Part shown: piece after piece, positions 1 through 10,219 of the stretch
Layout: every line of letters starts with the position of its first letter
Numbering within the stretch: the first letter of the stretch is position 1
Assembly (NCBI GenBank): GCA_963696875.1
Contig: CAVOLQ010000001.1
Location: 1-64,000, forward strand
Source of the DNA: Albibacterium sp963696875
GTDB lineage: Bacteria; Bacteroidota; Bacteroidia; Sphingobacteriales; Sphingobacteriaceae
DNA length: 64,000 nt
Direction of reading: 5' to 3'
Notes under the pieces: generated by a model
The model's database searches: none
Told to the model about the DNA's origin: nothing
The model's input: the letters and a program-made list of their open reading frames with translations, nothing else
Program-made: the position numbers and the translations under genes

Positions 1-393
1 TTAAGCAGTGTTAGCAGTTGGGGGCATTGGCAGTTCTTGCTGATTTATTTACTTGGTTTGATGTTGAGTGATATCAGTACAATTATCAAGGAAAAAGATA
101 ATTATCATTACCATAGTTTAGGAGCTTCAGGAGCAATTTGTGCTATTCTTTTCAGCTTTATTTTGTTTAATCCGACGATGTCGATTTATCTATTTTTCAT
201 TCCGATCCCTATTCCTGCTGTAATTTTTGGTTTTTTATTTTTGGCTTATTGTGTTTGGGCTGCAAAATCATCTCGAGACAGCATCAATCACGATGCGCAT
301 TTTTATGGTGCTTTGACGGGATTGGTGATCACTATTTTGCTATATCCTAGTGTGATTGCGCATTTTGTTAGGGAAGTTAGTGGGATGATGTAG
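1..393 (+). CDS. Rhomboid-family intramembrane serine protease, C-terminal part
   Basis: The reading frame is open from the first base of the window, so the 5' end lies outside; about 130 C-terminal residues are visible. It is an inner-membrane protease that cuts substrates within or next to their transmembrane helices. The catalytic serine motif GASGA is followed by hydrophobic helices, and the catalytic histidine lies in the later HDAHFYGALTG stretch (the H..GxxxG-like signature of the last core helix). Both dyad residues are present, so the enzyme looks active. The family assignment is secure; the substrate is unknown. The gene is convergent with the broken gene at 395-1382, with a single base between the two stop codons. 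Confidence 0.85.
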   Translation, partial: LSSVSSWGHWQFLLIYLLGLMLSDISTIIKEKDNYHYHSLGASGAICAILFSFILFNPTMSIYLFFIPIPIPAVIFGFLFLAYCVWAAKSSRDSINHDAHFYGALTGLVITILLYPSVIAHFVREVSGMM

Positions 394-394
394 T

Positions 395-1382
395 TTATGC
401 CAAGGGAAGTTCTATTTCAAAGGCTTCAATAAATTCTTCTTTTTCGTTGTTGATAAAAGACATTGGGTTTTCAGGGTCTTTTATGATTTCAAATAGGGTA
501 TATCCCCAGGGTTTCCAGAAGTTCTCGAGTACTTGTCCGTAGGTTTTTGCTTGCCAATTATCGAAAACAGGGCGTGAATTTACGCCTATCAAGGGCATTG
601 GCTCTATAAACACCTTTTCGGGGGTTTGCATGATCGTGTAATCGGGTAGGCGGTTGAAGAGATATGCTGAATAGAAGAACCGAGCGCAAATCTCTTCAAA
701 CTGGATAGGGTGTAAGGTTTTTCCTTCTACCTTTTTTCAGAATTTCAGCATGGTATTTTTCGCTTGTTCCGTTGTCTTGAAGAGAAACGATAATACCAAA
801 ATCATTCATTCTCAAAGAGAATACTAAAGTGTTTATTTCGTCTCTGTAGTTGAAGAAATCTTTGATATTATTGACAGGGAAAATAAAGATGCTGAAGGGA
901 GAAACGGTTTCAAACTCTGTGGGATGCAAAATGGACTGCATCATTTTATGCAAATTGGAAAATTTTTGAACCAGAGCTTGCGAGAAGTTGACGGGTTCAT
1001 TCGCTAAAGCCTGTTGTTTAATCCCTCCTTGTATTTCATTGAATATTATGCCGTATACCCATTTTGATACCCATTGGAAAAGCTTTGTTTTATCTAAGGC
1101 GTTTACCTCTTCAAATCCTTTATGGAATGCGTTAAATATTTCGGAGTCCAGTTGATCTAACTGTTCTTTAACGGGTGTTGAGCATGGAACAACGATCTGT
1201 TCGTAAGTCTTATGGCTTTCGTCTAGCATTTTAAAGGATTGTCCTTTTAATCCAAATGCATTGAGGATCCATTCGGGGAAGACGGGGTATGTGCTTGAAT
1301 CTGTTAATGCTTCGCCAGTTAAAAAACATGTTTTATCATCAAACGCGAATTTATCGAAAGGATTATATAGGTCTTTTTTCAT
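395..1382 (-). pseudogene. Conserved hypothetical protein, interrupted by one frameshift
   Basis: Two minus-strand frames make one protein of about 328 residues if a single base is removed. The first frame (from 1382) reads to the residues EILKKGRRKN and soon stops at 696. The +1 frame continues without a stop from 736 to 395 as KKVEGKTLHPIQFEEI and onward, and is clearly protein-like. The switch falls in a T6 run at 732-737 (A6 on the coding strand; five A's would restore the frame). The N-terminus has CFLTGE...YPVFPEWIL, loosely like the Cys-containing start of HNH-type proteins, but only that one motif resembles it and I do not assign a function. The break is either a real mutation or a homopolymer sequencing error. 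If translated as is, the product is 228 residues with a wrong tail. Confidence 0.6.
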
Positions 1383-1490
1383 TCCTCACAAAGGTATCTA
1401 TAAAAATCAAAGGATATTCTTTGTAAGCTTTAAAACTTGCTTTGTGAATTTAAAATGATAGAACGAGATGGGCGGGTGTGAAATATTAGT

Positions 1491-1976
1491 TTATTGATAT
1501 TTTTCCAGTTTTGTTTGTGCGGTTATTGCTAATCTGTTCCAAGAATTGATAGTTACTATGGCCATGAGAATATGGGTTAAATAATCTTCGTCGACAAGCT
1601 CTCTGGCTTTTTCGTAGGTTTCGTCGGATACTTGGTTTTGGATAAAAGTGACTTCTTCCGTTAATGCCAGGATTGCTCTTTCTTCTTCTGTATAGAGATC
1701 AGTCTCTCGCCAGGCATCGAGCAGGTATATGCGTTGTTCTGTTTCTCCTTCTTTTCGGGCATCGAAGGTGTGCATGTTAATGCAATATGCGCAACCATTG
1801 ATTTGAGAAGCTCTGATTTTAATTAGATTTCTGTGAGTTGGGCTAAGGTTGGTTGATTTTACGTAGTTTTCTAAGGCCAACATTGCCTTAAGGGCAGCTG
1901 GCTGAGTGGCCATGGTATCATTCTTTGTTTCATGATTTAATTTCCTTTGCTCGAATAAAGGTAGTGAGATTCTCAT
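1491..1976 (-). CDS. Carboxymuconolactone decarboxylase / AhpD-like alkylhydroperoxidase family protein
   Basis: A 161-residue cytoplasmic protein of the AhpD/CMD fold. The redox signature CAYCINMH (CxxC followed three residues later by His) sits near residues 57-64, as in peroxidase members that reduce hydroperoxides with thiols or a lipoyl partner. The all-helical remainder and its length match the family. The first Met (MRISLP) is chosen because family members usually begin about 20 residues before the QPAALKAM-like helix; a later Met (MATQ) is the alternative. The gene stands alone, divergent from the tRNA. The physiological substrate cannot be read from sequence. Confidence 0.85.
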   Translation of the reverse strand: MRISLPLFEQRKLNHETKNDTMATQPAALKAMLALENYVKSTNLSPTHRNLIKIRASQINGCAYCINMHTFDARKEGETEQRIYLLDAWRETDLYTEEERAILALTEEVTFIQNQVSDETYEKARELVDEDYLTHILMAIVTINSWNRLAITAQTKLEKYQ

Positions 1977-2085
1977 TATGTACAGTCTATGGTTTTTTAC
2001 GTCTGCTTTTTTATGACAAAATTTAGCAAAGCTGATGGATTCCCTTTTTTTGAGGTTATAAATTTTGTATTCTTGTACTCTTTTT

Positions 2086-2159
2086 CGGGATGTAGCGTAG
2101 CCCGGTATCGCGCCAGCATGGGGTGCTGGAGGTCGTGGGTTCGAATCCCGCCATCCCGA
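2086..2159 (+). tRNA. tRNA-Pro (anticodon GGG)
   Basis: A full cloverleaf can be drawn. The acceptor stem CGGGATG (2086-2092) pairs with CATCCCG (2152-2158) and the discriminator A is at 2159. The anticodon stem CCAGC/GCTGG (2113-2117, 2125-2129) encloses the loop ATGGGGT, so the anticodon is GGG at 2120-2122, reading CCC and CCU. The T arm contains the GGTTCGAATCC consensus. The 3' CCA is not encoded, as is common in Bacteroidota. Confidence 0.96.
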
Positions 2160-2171
2160 CTTAAGTGTTGA

Positions 2172-2195
2172 AAGAGGCTAGAAGCCTCTTTTTTT
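2172..2195 (+). terminator. Intrinsic terminator after tRNA-Pro
   Basis: AAGAGGC and GCCTCTT arms with a TAGAA loop, followed by an uninterrupted T run, 12 bases after the tRNA 3' end. It ends the tRNA transcript. Confidence 0.85.
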
Positions 2196-2293
2196 GTTAT
2201 ATCCTTTTCTTAACTCTCTAAAACATTGATTAATCAGTCTTCAGCGTCTCGCTTTGTTTGAAAGTTCTTTTTAGTATTTGCACACATTCTTAT

Positions 2294-4461
2294 TTACTTA
2301 TCCATAACAATATACGCAGGATATGATTCACGATTAGGCAAATCAAATTCTTCGTCGTAAGGTTGTGTACCTGCACCATTGTTGTATAATGCCACACGTT
2401 TTACACCAGTTGCTGTGCTGCCACCAATACCATTGATAACGTTTTGGATATTACCCGGACCGGCAAAACGGGTGATACACATTTTTTCGAGTTTCACATT
2501 TGGGCTATTAGGTATTTCAAAGCCATTTTTCTTATTCACATTGCCATCGGTTCCTGTGAAAACTGCGTAAGAACCCATTCCTATACTATGATGTTCTTTT
2601 ACCGTATTAGCTACCTTAAAAGCTGCATAACCATCAACTCTGCCTCCCTGACTGCTCCAGCTTGCCTGATTTGGCGCATCGTATGGTGGTTCGTTTTGTA
2701 AGAAATAAGTTCTACCGCGTTCTCCCAACCATAGCACTTCATATTCTTGATAGTGTTCGGTAAATAGGCCATAAAGCGTAACATCATCACCAGTAACGAT
2801 AAGTCCGTTTTTACATCTATCTCTTACCCAACGTGCATTTCCGCCACGTTGCGAACCATGGTCGGCACGCCACAACCAGAAGTGATCACCCACCACATTG
2901 TTGCTGTTTATTTGCATGGAAGTATGTATCTGAATATTTTTTGATTGAACTCCACCAACTCTGCAAGTGATGTCTGTGACCAGGATAGGATTTGCAGAAT
3001 GGTCTGCATTTGCTCCTTCGTTACCAATTCTAACCTGATAAGTTGTACTGTTGAATGAATCCATAAGAAGTCCGGCAATGATAATTCCATCCTTGTCGTC
3101 AGCATAAATACATCCCCAGGTGTTTTTTTCAGTAGGTTCTAGCGTTACCGAAGCTATACCAGCACCCAGAAGTATGGCATCTTTTCTATTCACTTGAATA
3201 GGAGCATTCAATGAATAATGTCCTGGTGTGAAAAATATATTTTTGCCAGCTTTTAGCGCATTATTGATTTCTACATCAGTGTCGCCTTCTTTGGCAACAT
3301 ACCAATCGGTAAGCAAATCCTGAATTTTGCCTTTGCCCATATCTGTTGACGACCATGAAATTCCTACTCTATCCTTTTGCCATGCTGGAACAAATACTTT
3401 GTATTCGCCATCTTTATCTATAAAAAGGAAAGGTTTTTCTCTGATAATAGGTGTAGTAGGAATTGGAGAGTTGACATCATTCGCTTGTGGAGGATTGACA
3501 CAACCTTGCCAAACCATATTATACGAACCACCCATGGCTCCAGAGCCTGAAGGGAAAACAGTATTTCTGGTATACCATTGTTGTTGTCCACCCCAGTTTG
3601 GTCTGTTGATGTATAATGAGTGTCGGCAATAAAACCACCGCTACCCCAAAAGTTGGTGTTTCCAACATCTGAAATATATTTTGAAGTGCTTTCAATCACC
3701 ATTCTTCGTGCACTGGTTGATTGAGAAACTGTCCAGGCAAAATCTCGCATCACTGTTACATTTTCCATAGAACGCCAAAATGTACAGGTAGCATTTGCTC
3801 CACCCGAAAGGTGAGGCCTGGTGAATATAGAACCCAATTTAACATCTGTTGGTACTTTGCCCAAACCTCCAATGTGAGAGTAGAATCCTAATTCTATTGA
3901 GTTAGCCGCTGCCGATGATGCAGAACCCGACCCACCCGAATCGTAAGTTTGACCATCAACATTTGCTTTGAAATAATATGCCTGACGTTTTGTAGTCCAC
4001 TCGCCATTTGATCCGCTTAGACCAATAGTACTAAAGTGCGAATTAATTTCGTTTCGTGCAGTTTCTGCTTTTTCATGTTTTCTATCGTAGAAATACATAT
4101 TGTTACCAAAAATCTGATTCTCTAGCGAAAGTATTATTGTTATAGCGTTACGGGTAATTTTATAATAGTTTTCGTACTTATCTGCATTTGGCTTATTATC
4201 TGTAAATGTCAATTTGGAAGTCGAACCCACCGACACAAAATCCGATGCCAAACGACTGCCCCCTCTTGTGATTACATAATTTCCCGAAGAGCCGAATGCT
4301 GGCCATGATAAGGTTATGCTATGTTTCTTCTTGTTGTAAACAATCTTGCTCTCTATCTTATTCTCCTGTTTTTTTTTATCAGATGAATTAGATGTTACAA
4401 AACTGCATAGAATCAGCATAAACGCAAATGCCGTAAATACGGAAATTACCTTTATAGCCAT
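2294..4461 (-). pseudogene. Secreted right-handed beta-helix / GH55-like protein, frameshifted
   Basis: One gene in two frames. The first part (from 4461) has a signal-type N-terminus, an FnIII-like segment around residues 40-105 (LSWPAFGSSGNYVITRGG), then a beta-helix region ending in WGSGGFIADTHYT. The second frame carries on as GGQQQWYTRNTVFPSG, MVWQGCVNPP and the strongly conserved block WLWRADHG, GLFTEHYQ, GERGRTYFLQNEPPYD down to 2294. Joined, it would be about 722 residues. Related proteins in databases carry labels such as pectate-lyase superfamily, GH55-like or, misleadingly, adenylyl cyclase. The likely role is attack on a polysaccharide outside the cell; the bond cleaved is not known. 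The frame change lies between about 3590 and 3625; five G's instead of four on the coding strand (CCCC at 3591-3594) would repair it. It lies downstream of the GH18 chitinase on the same strand. Confidence 0.72.
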
Positions 4462-4597
4462 AAGAATGTTCTTTTTAATGATCTCTATTAGTTGCTATAT
4501 ATTAGCTTTCTGAAAAGAGTAAATAATTTTAGAAGACCCATAGTGATATGAAAATAGAAAAGGAACAAACGGATAAATTCCCTTTCATACTAATGGT

Positions 4598-5623
4598 TTA
4601 TTTCGCAGTAATAACACCATTGAATACGGCTTTCCTCAGAGCACCATCTTCTGTATCACCAGCATATTCCCAATACATAGCACCAAGTAAGCCTTTATCT
4701 TTAATGAAATCGGATTTTAGGGCGATAGATTCGGGAGTTTCATAGGTGCATACAAAACTTCCATCGCTGGTAACCAGATAAGGTGCTTTAGCTACATCAT
4801 CCCATTTGCTGGTCAGTCCTTCTAACTTTATCAAATCTTTATAATCAATAAAACCACGCACTTCTTTATTGTTTCCGCGACCGTAAAATGGAATGCCCAA
4901 AACTAATTTATTTATAGGCATGCCCCCTGTTACATGCAAGGCAACTGCTTCATCACAGGATGTCCCTCCAGTTAATTCAGAACGAAAAAGAGCGGCATGA
5001 TGGAAGGGAGGATTGCCTGAATCATAGGTCATGATATTTACAAAATCTACCACCGGATTGATGGCGGCAAAATCGATGTACTTTCCATTAGCTGCCGAGG
5101 CCAGTGTTAGTAATTTCTTTTTACCAATAGCCTTTCTGATGTCCTGCATTAAAAGTGTAAAGTTCTTCGTATCATCCGGGGAAGATGAAATTTTCGCAGC
5201 ACTACTGGTTGGGTATTCCCAATCAATATCGATACCATCTAATTTGAATTCTTTTACTACACGTTGGCAATCTATCGAAAACTTTTTCCGATAATTTTCA
5301 TCAGCAGCCATTTCACTAAAACGCCCGCTCCCCCATCCGCCGATAGACAACATTACCTTCAAATGTGGATTTTTCTTTTTTAACGCAGCAATATCTTTCA
5401 AACGATCTGGATTGTTAATACGAACTCCATCAAAAGTATCACTAACATGACCGAAAGCGTAGTTGATATGTGTAACATAAGTTGGATCAGGCATAGTACT
5501 GGTCCAGGAGGTCACATAAGCTACAATGACTTTTTTATTCTTTTTCACGTTGGCGCTTTGCCCGGGCAACGATGCGCACATAATAAGTGTAAATACCAAA
5601 AATAGTTTAGTAAAATTTTTCAT
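4598..5623 (-). CDS. Secreted GH18 chitinase / endo-beta-N-acetylglucosaminidase
   Basis: A 341-residue glycoside hydrolase family 18 TIM barrel. A signal peptide spans roughly residues 1-24. The substrate-binding strand SIGGWG lies at 93-98 and the catalytic DxxDxDxE motif (DGIDIDWE) at 129-136, with Glu136 as acid/base. Later conserved strands include MTYD and the C-terminal MYWEYAGD. All catalytic residues are present, so it should hydrolyse beta-1,4-linked GlcNAc polymers or glycans by substrate-assisted catalysis. It is followed 136 bases downstream by the GH55-like gene, which suggests a small secreted degradation unit. No carbohydrate-binding module or T9SS sorting domain is visible. 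Confidence 0.92.
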   Translation of the reverse strand: MKNFTKLFLVFTLIMCASLPGQSANVKKNKKVIVAYVTSWTSTMPDPTYVTHINYAFGHVSDTFDGVRINNPDRLKDIAALKKKNPHLKVMLSIGGWGSGRFSEMAADENYRKKFSIDCQRVVKEFKLDGIDIDWEYPTSSAAKISSSPDDTKNFTLLMQDIRKAIGKKKLLTLASAANGKYIDFAAINPVVDFVNIMTYDSGNPPFHHAALFRSELTGGTSCDEAVALHVTGGMPINKLVLGIPFYGRGNNKEVRGFIDYKDLIKLEGLTSKWDDVAKAPYLVTSDGSFVCTYETPESIALKSDFIKDKGLLGAMYWEYAGDTEDGALRKAVFNGVITAK

Positions 5624-6486
5624 TTGTTGTTGTTATTTTAGTTTAATTAATATAATTAATTTTGATTATTCCAGGTATTACTTTCCAAAAACATTGTCTT
5701 TTTTGTCGCTGGCTCAGATCGGCCATATTTGGTAAAACTTCCTGGATTAACTTTTTACTTTGCACTATTGCAATTTTTTAGCCCTTATCGTCATAGGCCA
5801 CCTGTTTGGCCAGGATAGTTATTTCTTTGGCTTATTTTGCGGAAGCCCAAACTTTTTGAAAGCACAAAAACAGAGGCATCAACATAATAATAGGATGCTA
5901 TATTTGCTCATATTTAAAAAGGCTTTCTTTTTTAAGCTAAGATATAAAAAAATATAGTTTAAAGCATGTTTTTTAAATCCTACTGAAATCCGTATGTATT
6001 TTGTTGGTTGTCATTTGTTTATCGTAATATGAAAGGATATTTTATCTACATCCTTTCATGACAGAGCGAATATATGTTAATGGAAAATACATTTGTATTA
6101 TGGGAGCCAATATAAACTACGAGTAGAAACCTAATGATGCACTTGAAGGGAGTAGAACCCAGATAATTAAGTAAATCTAGAGAAATCGTAAAACAAATTT
6201 TCCAAACATCAACGAGATGTTGTTTTGGAATAAATATTATTGGCATTTTGTTAAAAAACAGGAATAAATAATTACCTTGAATTTGATTTTCAAGAGATTC
6301 GAAAATAAATAGGATCAATAAAGTATTTCTACCCCATTAGAAAATACGGTATTTGTTCATCGAAAAAACTTATAGCAAAGCGATCAATTAATGAAATACG
6401 CATAAATGATTAATAGAAAAAGGAATAATCTTCCATCCGATTCAACTTATTATGGCATCCCTTTTATTCTTAAGGATTTTAACGGT
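5624..6486. other. Long intergenic region without a convincing gene
   Basis: About 860 AT-rich bases between the divergent chitinase and aldo/keto reductase genes. It must hold both promoters, but no clear TAnnTTTG core was found for either. A minus-strand open frame of 90 codons (6046-6318) has an unnatural composition and no family features, so it is not called. An in-frame ATG at 6406 would add 27 residues to the reductase, but these do not belong to the family fold. Confidence 0.6.
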
Positions 6487-7473
6487 ATGCCCTTTAGAAA
6501 TCTTGGAAAATCAGGTTTGAAGGTACCGAATGTAGGCTTAGGAACTTGGAAAATGGGCCATCCGGAAACAAATGACGGATCACGCGTAGGTGAGGATGCA
6601 GCCATGAAGATCTTTGATCTTGCTCTGGAATTGGGCGTAGTATTATGGGATACAGCGAATCGGTATAATAATGCATCGGGAAATTCAGAACGGATAATAG
6701 GAAATTGGTTTCAGCAGAATGCCTCCCAGAGACGTAATATCACGCTTGCTACTAAACTTTCTGGCGGAATGGATGGCTTTACTCCCAATCATTCCGGATT
6801 ATCAAGAACAAATATTCTTGAATCTTTATATGCAAGTTTGGAGAGGTTGAAAGTTGACTATGTAGATATTTTATACTTCCATTCTTTTGATGATACTACT
6901 CCAATTGATGAAAGCCTAGCTGCCATTGAAGATTTAGTTCGACAGGATCTTGTTCGCTATTTTGCTGTGTCCAATTTTGATATCAATCAAATAAGAGACT
7001 ATTTAAGTTACAGAAGTGATTTTTCAGCAAGAAGTAGAATGGTTGCTGTACAAAACAAATTTGATATTCTTAATGGTGAGGATCCCGCTTATCGGGGAAT
7101 TTTGGAATCATCGGAAGATAATGGGGTTTCTTTTATTGCTTGGAGCCCATTGGGTAAAGGACTTTTGACTGATCGGTATTCGGATTTGAAAAAAGTCGGT
7201 AATGGCGATCGTTTATTCGACGAAAATCTAATTGATTCAATTACTGTTAGGGAGAAGGAGTGCTTGAGCGGATTGTCTTCCTTGGCCAAAGAATGGGGAA
7301 TACGTTTAAGTGAGTTGGTTATCTCGTATATGTTGACTTTACCCGGGATGGGACCGATAATACCTTCGTCTTCTAGTCTGGAACAGCTACGGTCTAATGC
7401 GTATGGCGGAAAGTTAGTTTTAACTGAGGAGCAGAAAGTAAGAGTTAAGGATGTATTAAATAATATAGAATAA
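6487..7473 (+). CDS. Aldo/keto reductase
   Basis: An NADPH-dependent TIM-barrel oxidoreductase of about 328 residues. Counting from the ATG at 6487 (MPFRNLGKSG), the catalytic tetrad is visible: Asp55 and Tyr60 in WDTANRY, Lys90 in LATK and His132 in LYFHS. The C-terminal IIPSSSSLEQLRSNA segment matches the cofactor-binding end of the family. The start at 6487 is chosen because the family begins exactly here and an AAGGA-like stretch lies about a dozen bases upstream; an upstream ATG at 6406 is in frame. It precedes the FAD-lipoprotein gene by 93 bases and is probably co-transcribed. The substrate is unknown. Confidence 0.9.
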   Translation: MPFRNLGKSGLKVPNVGLGTWKMGHPETNDGSRVGEDAAMKIFDLALELGVVLWDTANRYNNASGNSERIIGNWFQQNASQRRNITLATKLSGGMDGFTPNHSGLSRTNILESLYASLERLKVDYVDILYFHSFDDTTPIDESLAAIEDLVRQDLVRYFAVSNFDINQIRDYLSYRSDFSARSRMVAVQNKFDILNGEDPAYRGILESSEDNGVSFIAWSPLGKGLLTDRYSDLKKVGNGDRLFDENLIDSITVREKECLSGLSSLAKEWGIRLSELVISYMLTLPGMGPIIPSSSSLEQLRSNAYGGKLVLTEEQKVRVKDVLNNIE

Positions 7474-7566
7474 TTATGGTAAACCATCATGAGTTCATTA
7501 AACACAAAAAAAGATGAATATATTGCTCATGATTGCTTCATTCCCATCAAAAAACAAAACATTTCA

Positions 7567-9621
7567 ATGAAAAATTTACTACTAGTACTATTTGTGTCTG
7601 TTTTTCTTTTTTCTTCTTGTACCAAAGAAGGGAATGAAAAGGTTATAGAGGTTGATATTTGTGTTTATGGTGGTAATTCTGCCGGTATCATTGCAGCTTA
7701 TACAGCCAAAATGCAAGGGAAATCGGTGATCATCATTGAGCCTAGAAAAAATCTAGGCGGGTTGACTACAGGTGGACTTGGGGCTACGGATATTGGTAAT
7801 AAATATGCCATTACGGGCTTGGGTAAGGATTTTTATAGAAGGGTAGGAAGTTACTATGATAAATTTGAACAATGGACCTTTGAGCCTCATGTTGCAAGTA
7901 AAGTTTTCGACGATTTAATTAAAGAGGCTAATCTTGATATTCGTTTGAACCGTCGATTGGTTAGTGTTCAGAAAGAGGATGAGTGGATTAGAGAAATTAC
8001 TATCGAAAATTCGGAAAATCCAGAGCAAGCAACGAATCAGATTATTCGAGCAAAAATGTTTATTGATGCCACGTATGAAGGTGATTTAATGGCCAAATCT
8101 GGCGTTTCTTATGCGGTTGGACGTGAAGACAACTCCCTGTATGGGGAATCCTTTAATGGTGTTCAGCTTTCTGATTTTCACCAATTACCTGATGGTATTG
8201 ATCCTTACGTTATACCTGGAGATTCAACAAGTGGACTGCTTTGGGGAATCAGTACTGGAGGTCTCAAAGCACAAGGTTCTGGCGATGATATGATACAGGC
8301 TTTTAACTTTCGATTAGCGCTTACGAAAGACAAAAGCAATCAAATCCCTTTTACATTACCTGAGGAGTATAAGCCAGATCGGTATGAACTTTTAGCACGG
8401 ATTATAGCCAAGGAAAAATGGGAGACAATTCATAGCAGTTTTACCGTTGATACTTTGCCCACCGGCGAAATAAGAGTGAACCATACAGGTGGTTTCTTAA
8501 TAAAAGATATGCCAAATGGGAAGACTGACTTTAACAATTTTGGTGGATTCTCTACCGATATGATTGGGGCTAATCATGATTATCCGGAAGCAAACTATGC
8601 CACGCGAGAAAAGATATGGAAGGAACATGAATCGTATACAAAAGGCTTATTGTATTTCTTGAGTCACGATGAGCGAGTGCCTGAGCACATTCGCAAAGAA
8701 ATGCAAAGTTGGGGTTATTCAAAAGATGAGTTCAAAGATTTAAATGGTTTTTCCAATCAGTTGTACGTCCGTGAAGCACGGAGAATGATTGGCGATGTGG
8801 TGATGAACCAAAACCATTGTGAGGGTACGGAGGTGGTGGATGATCCAATTGCTATGGCAGCTTATCAAATGGATTCTCATAATATTCAACGGATCGTAGT
8901 TAACGGGATGGTGAAGAACGAGGGAGATGTTCAGAAGCGGGTGCCTCAACCTTTTCCGATTTCCTATCGTTCTATTGTTCCTAAAAAGGGCGAGTCTAAA
9001 AATTTATTGGTTCCGGTTTGTTTATCAGCCTCTCATATTGCTTTTGGTTCGATTCGCATGGAACCGGTATTCATGGTTTTGGGTCAGGCTGCTGCGACTG
9101 CTGCCGTGCAGGCGATCGATGAAGGTGTGGCTGTTCAAGATTTGGATTTTTCTAAATTGCAAAAAGAATTAATTGCGAACCCATTAGCCGATGGCAGCCG
9201 GCCTGAGATTCTTGTTGATAATGCAGAATCTGACAAGGTTGTGGTGACGGGTAATTGGAAGGTGCGAGGAGGAGGGTATGGTCCGAATCAATTGATTGAT
9301 GATAAGAATATAGAGGAGTTAAAGTCCGTTCGATTTACGCCTGATCTTCCTGATAATGAGCGTTATGAAATTTACGCCTATTTTTCTAAAAACGCGAATC
9401 GATCGAGTCAAACTGAGGTTTTGATTCATGATGGAAGCGAAGATAAGGTGATCTTGTTACCAAGCTCTTCCATTAAGGAATTGGGTTTAAGCTCTGGAGA
9501 ATGGGCTAGTATCGGTGTTTTTGATTTGCCGAAAGGTGGAAGTTCTTTTGTGGAAATTTCAAATCGGAATGCTGATGGGGTGGTTTCTGCTGATGCAATA
9601 GTCTGGAAGCAGGTGAAGTAA
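7567..9621 (+). CDS. FAD-dependent oxidoreductase lipoprotein with golvesin-like C-terminal domain
   Basis: A 684-residue exported protein. From the ATG at 7567 it begins with a lipoprotein signal ending FLFSSC, so the mature protein is probably anchored in the outer membrane or periplasm. The N-terminal half is an FAD_oxidored (PF12831-type) domain: dinucleotide-binding YGGNSAGI, then NLGGLTTGGLG and IDATYEGDLMA. Roughly the last 120 residues (from VDNAESDKVVVTGNW) resemble the golvesin/xanthan-lyase-associated beta domain. The frame stays open to 7489, but those residues precede a perfect signal peptide, so the inner start is preferred. Such proteins are common in Bacteroidota carbohydrate loci; the oxidised substrate is not known. 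Confidence 0.85.
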   Translation: MKNLLLVLFVSVFLFSSCTKEGNEKVIEVDICVYGGNSAGIIAAYTAKMQGKSVIIIEPRKNLGGLTTGGLGATDIGNKYAITGLGKDFYRRVGSYYDKFEQWTFEPHVASKVFDDLIKEANLDIRLNRRLVSVQKEDEWIREITIENSENPEQATNQIIRAKMFIDATYEGDLMAKSGVSYAVGREDNSLYGESFNGVQLSDFHQLPDGIDPYVIPGDSTSGLLWGISTGGLKAQGSGDDMIQAFNFRLALTKDKSNQIPFTLPEEYKPDRYELLARIIAKEKWETIHSSFTVDTLPTGEIRVNHTGGFLIKDMPNGKTDFNNFGGFSTDMIGANHDYPEANYATREKIWKEHESYTKGLLYFLSHDERVPEHIRKEMQSWGYSKDEFKDLNGFSNQLYVREARRMIGDVVMNQNHCEGTEVVDDPIAMAAYQMDSHNIQRIVVNGMVKNEGDVQKRVPQPFPISYRSIVPKKGESKNLLVPVCLSASHIAFGSIRMEPVFMVLGQAAATAAVQAIDEGVAVQDLDFSKLQKELIANPLADGSRPEILVDNAESDKVVVTGNWKVRGGGYGPNQLIDDKNIEELKSVRFTPDLPDNERYEIYAYFSKNANRSSQTEVLIHDGSEDKVILLPSSSIKELGLSSGEWASIGVFDLPKGGSSFVEISNRNADGVVSADAIVWKQVK

Positions 9622-9734
9622 TTAGAGGGTGTCATTCGTTAATGTCTGGTTGTTGCCTAAGCTTTTCGATATGTAGAGGCATGTGTTTAAAGTAGTTGAA
9701 GGTTCTTCTATTTTAGAAAGCATAAATTTAACAG

Positions 9735-9742
9735 TAACTTTG
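9735..9742 (+). promoter_or_regulatory. Bacteroidota -7 promoter element for the YkvA-like gene
   Basis: TAACTTTG matches the TAnnTTTG core exactly and lies 13 bases before the ATG at 9756. No convincing TTG-type -33 element is present at the usual distance. Confidence 0.5.
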
Positions 9743-9755
9743 GAGTTTTAAATTT

Positions 9756-10193
9756 ATGAAACCTAAGAATATTGAAGATAGCTTAAAAGAGCTATATAGG
9801 AGATTTAGTAAGTCCAAAACCAAGGCGTCTGTATTAATTGACGACAAAGAAAAGGTCAAAGAAAAGATGGATAGTGCATTTAAAAAGGCTAATGTAAATA
9901 AGCCTGACTTGCAAAGTATATGGACCCAGATAGAGCTCTTATTCTCTTTGGTAAAAGATTATATTAACGGCACTTATAAAGATATACCCAAAAAATCAAT
10001 TGTTGCAATTGTTGCTGGAATCTTATACTTTTTATCCCCGGCAGATTTAATACCCGATTTTCTTTTAGGTTTCGGATTAATAGACGACGTGTTTATCATT
10101 GGACTCGTAATTAAGCAAGTGAAAAAAGATTTAGAAAATTATCAGGAATGGAAAGTTAAAGACGCCTCGGTTTACGGTAAACCTTCTTTTTAA
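9756..10193 (+). CDS. YkvA (DUF1232) family membrane protein
   Basis: A 145-residue protein. The N-terminal half is charged and helical. The DUF1232 domain is in the C-terminal half with its hallmark hydrophobic segment: ILYFLSPADLIPD at about residues 88-100, followed by GLIDDVFIIGLVI. The conserved P-D-IPD and DD residues are intact. Function of the family is unknown; members are small inner-membrane proteins. It stands alone between the FAD-lipoprotein gene and the convergent acyl-CoA dehydrogenase, with its own promoter core and a downstream hairpin. Confidence 0.88.
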   Translation: MKPKNIEDSLKELYRRFSKSKTKASVLIDDKEKVKEKMDSAFKKANVNKPDLQSIWTQIELLFSLVKDYINGTYKDIPKKSIVAIVAGILYFLSPADLIPDFLLGFGLIDDVFIIGLVIKQVKKDLENYQEWKVKDASVYGKPSF

Positions 10194-10219
10194 GGGTGTC
10201 AATAAGAGAATCTATAAAA

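Noticed and set aside
732..737. Programmed -1 frameshift at the A6 run of the 395-1382 gene
   Set aside because: The two frames are related by +1, not -1, and the run lacks a slippery heptamer in the right phase; a homopolymer indel is simpler.
2294..4461. Adenylyl cyclase, the label some databases give to relatives of this protein
   Set aside because: No cyclase catalytic motif is visible; the sequence is a secreted right-handed beta-helix with glycan-enzyme features.
5760..5957. Plus-strand frame of 65 codons in the same gap
   Set aside because: Low-complexity, no motif, and no promoter or neighbour that would support it.
6046..6318. Minus-strand frame of 90 codons in the chitinase-reductase gap
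   Set aside because: Composition is dominated by Phe/Ile/Leu from AT-rich DNA, there is no start-region signal and no family pattern.
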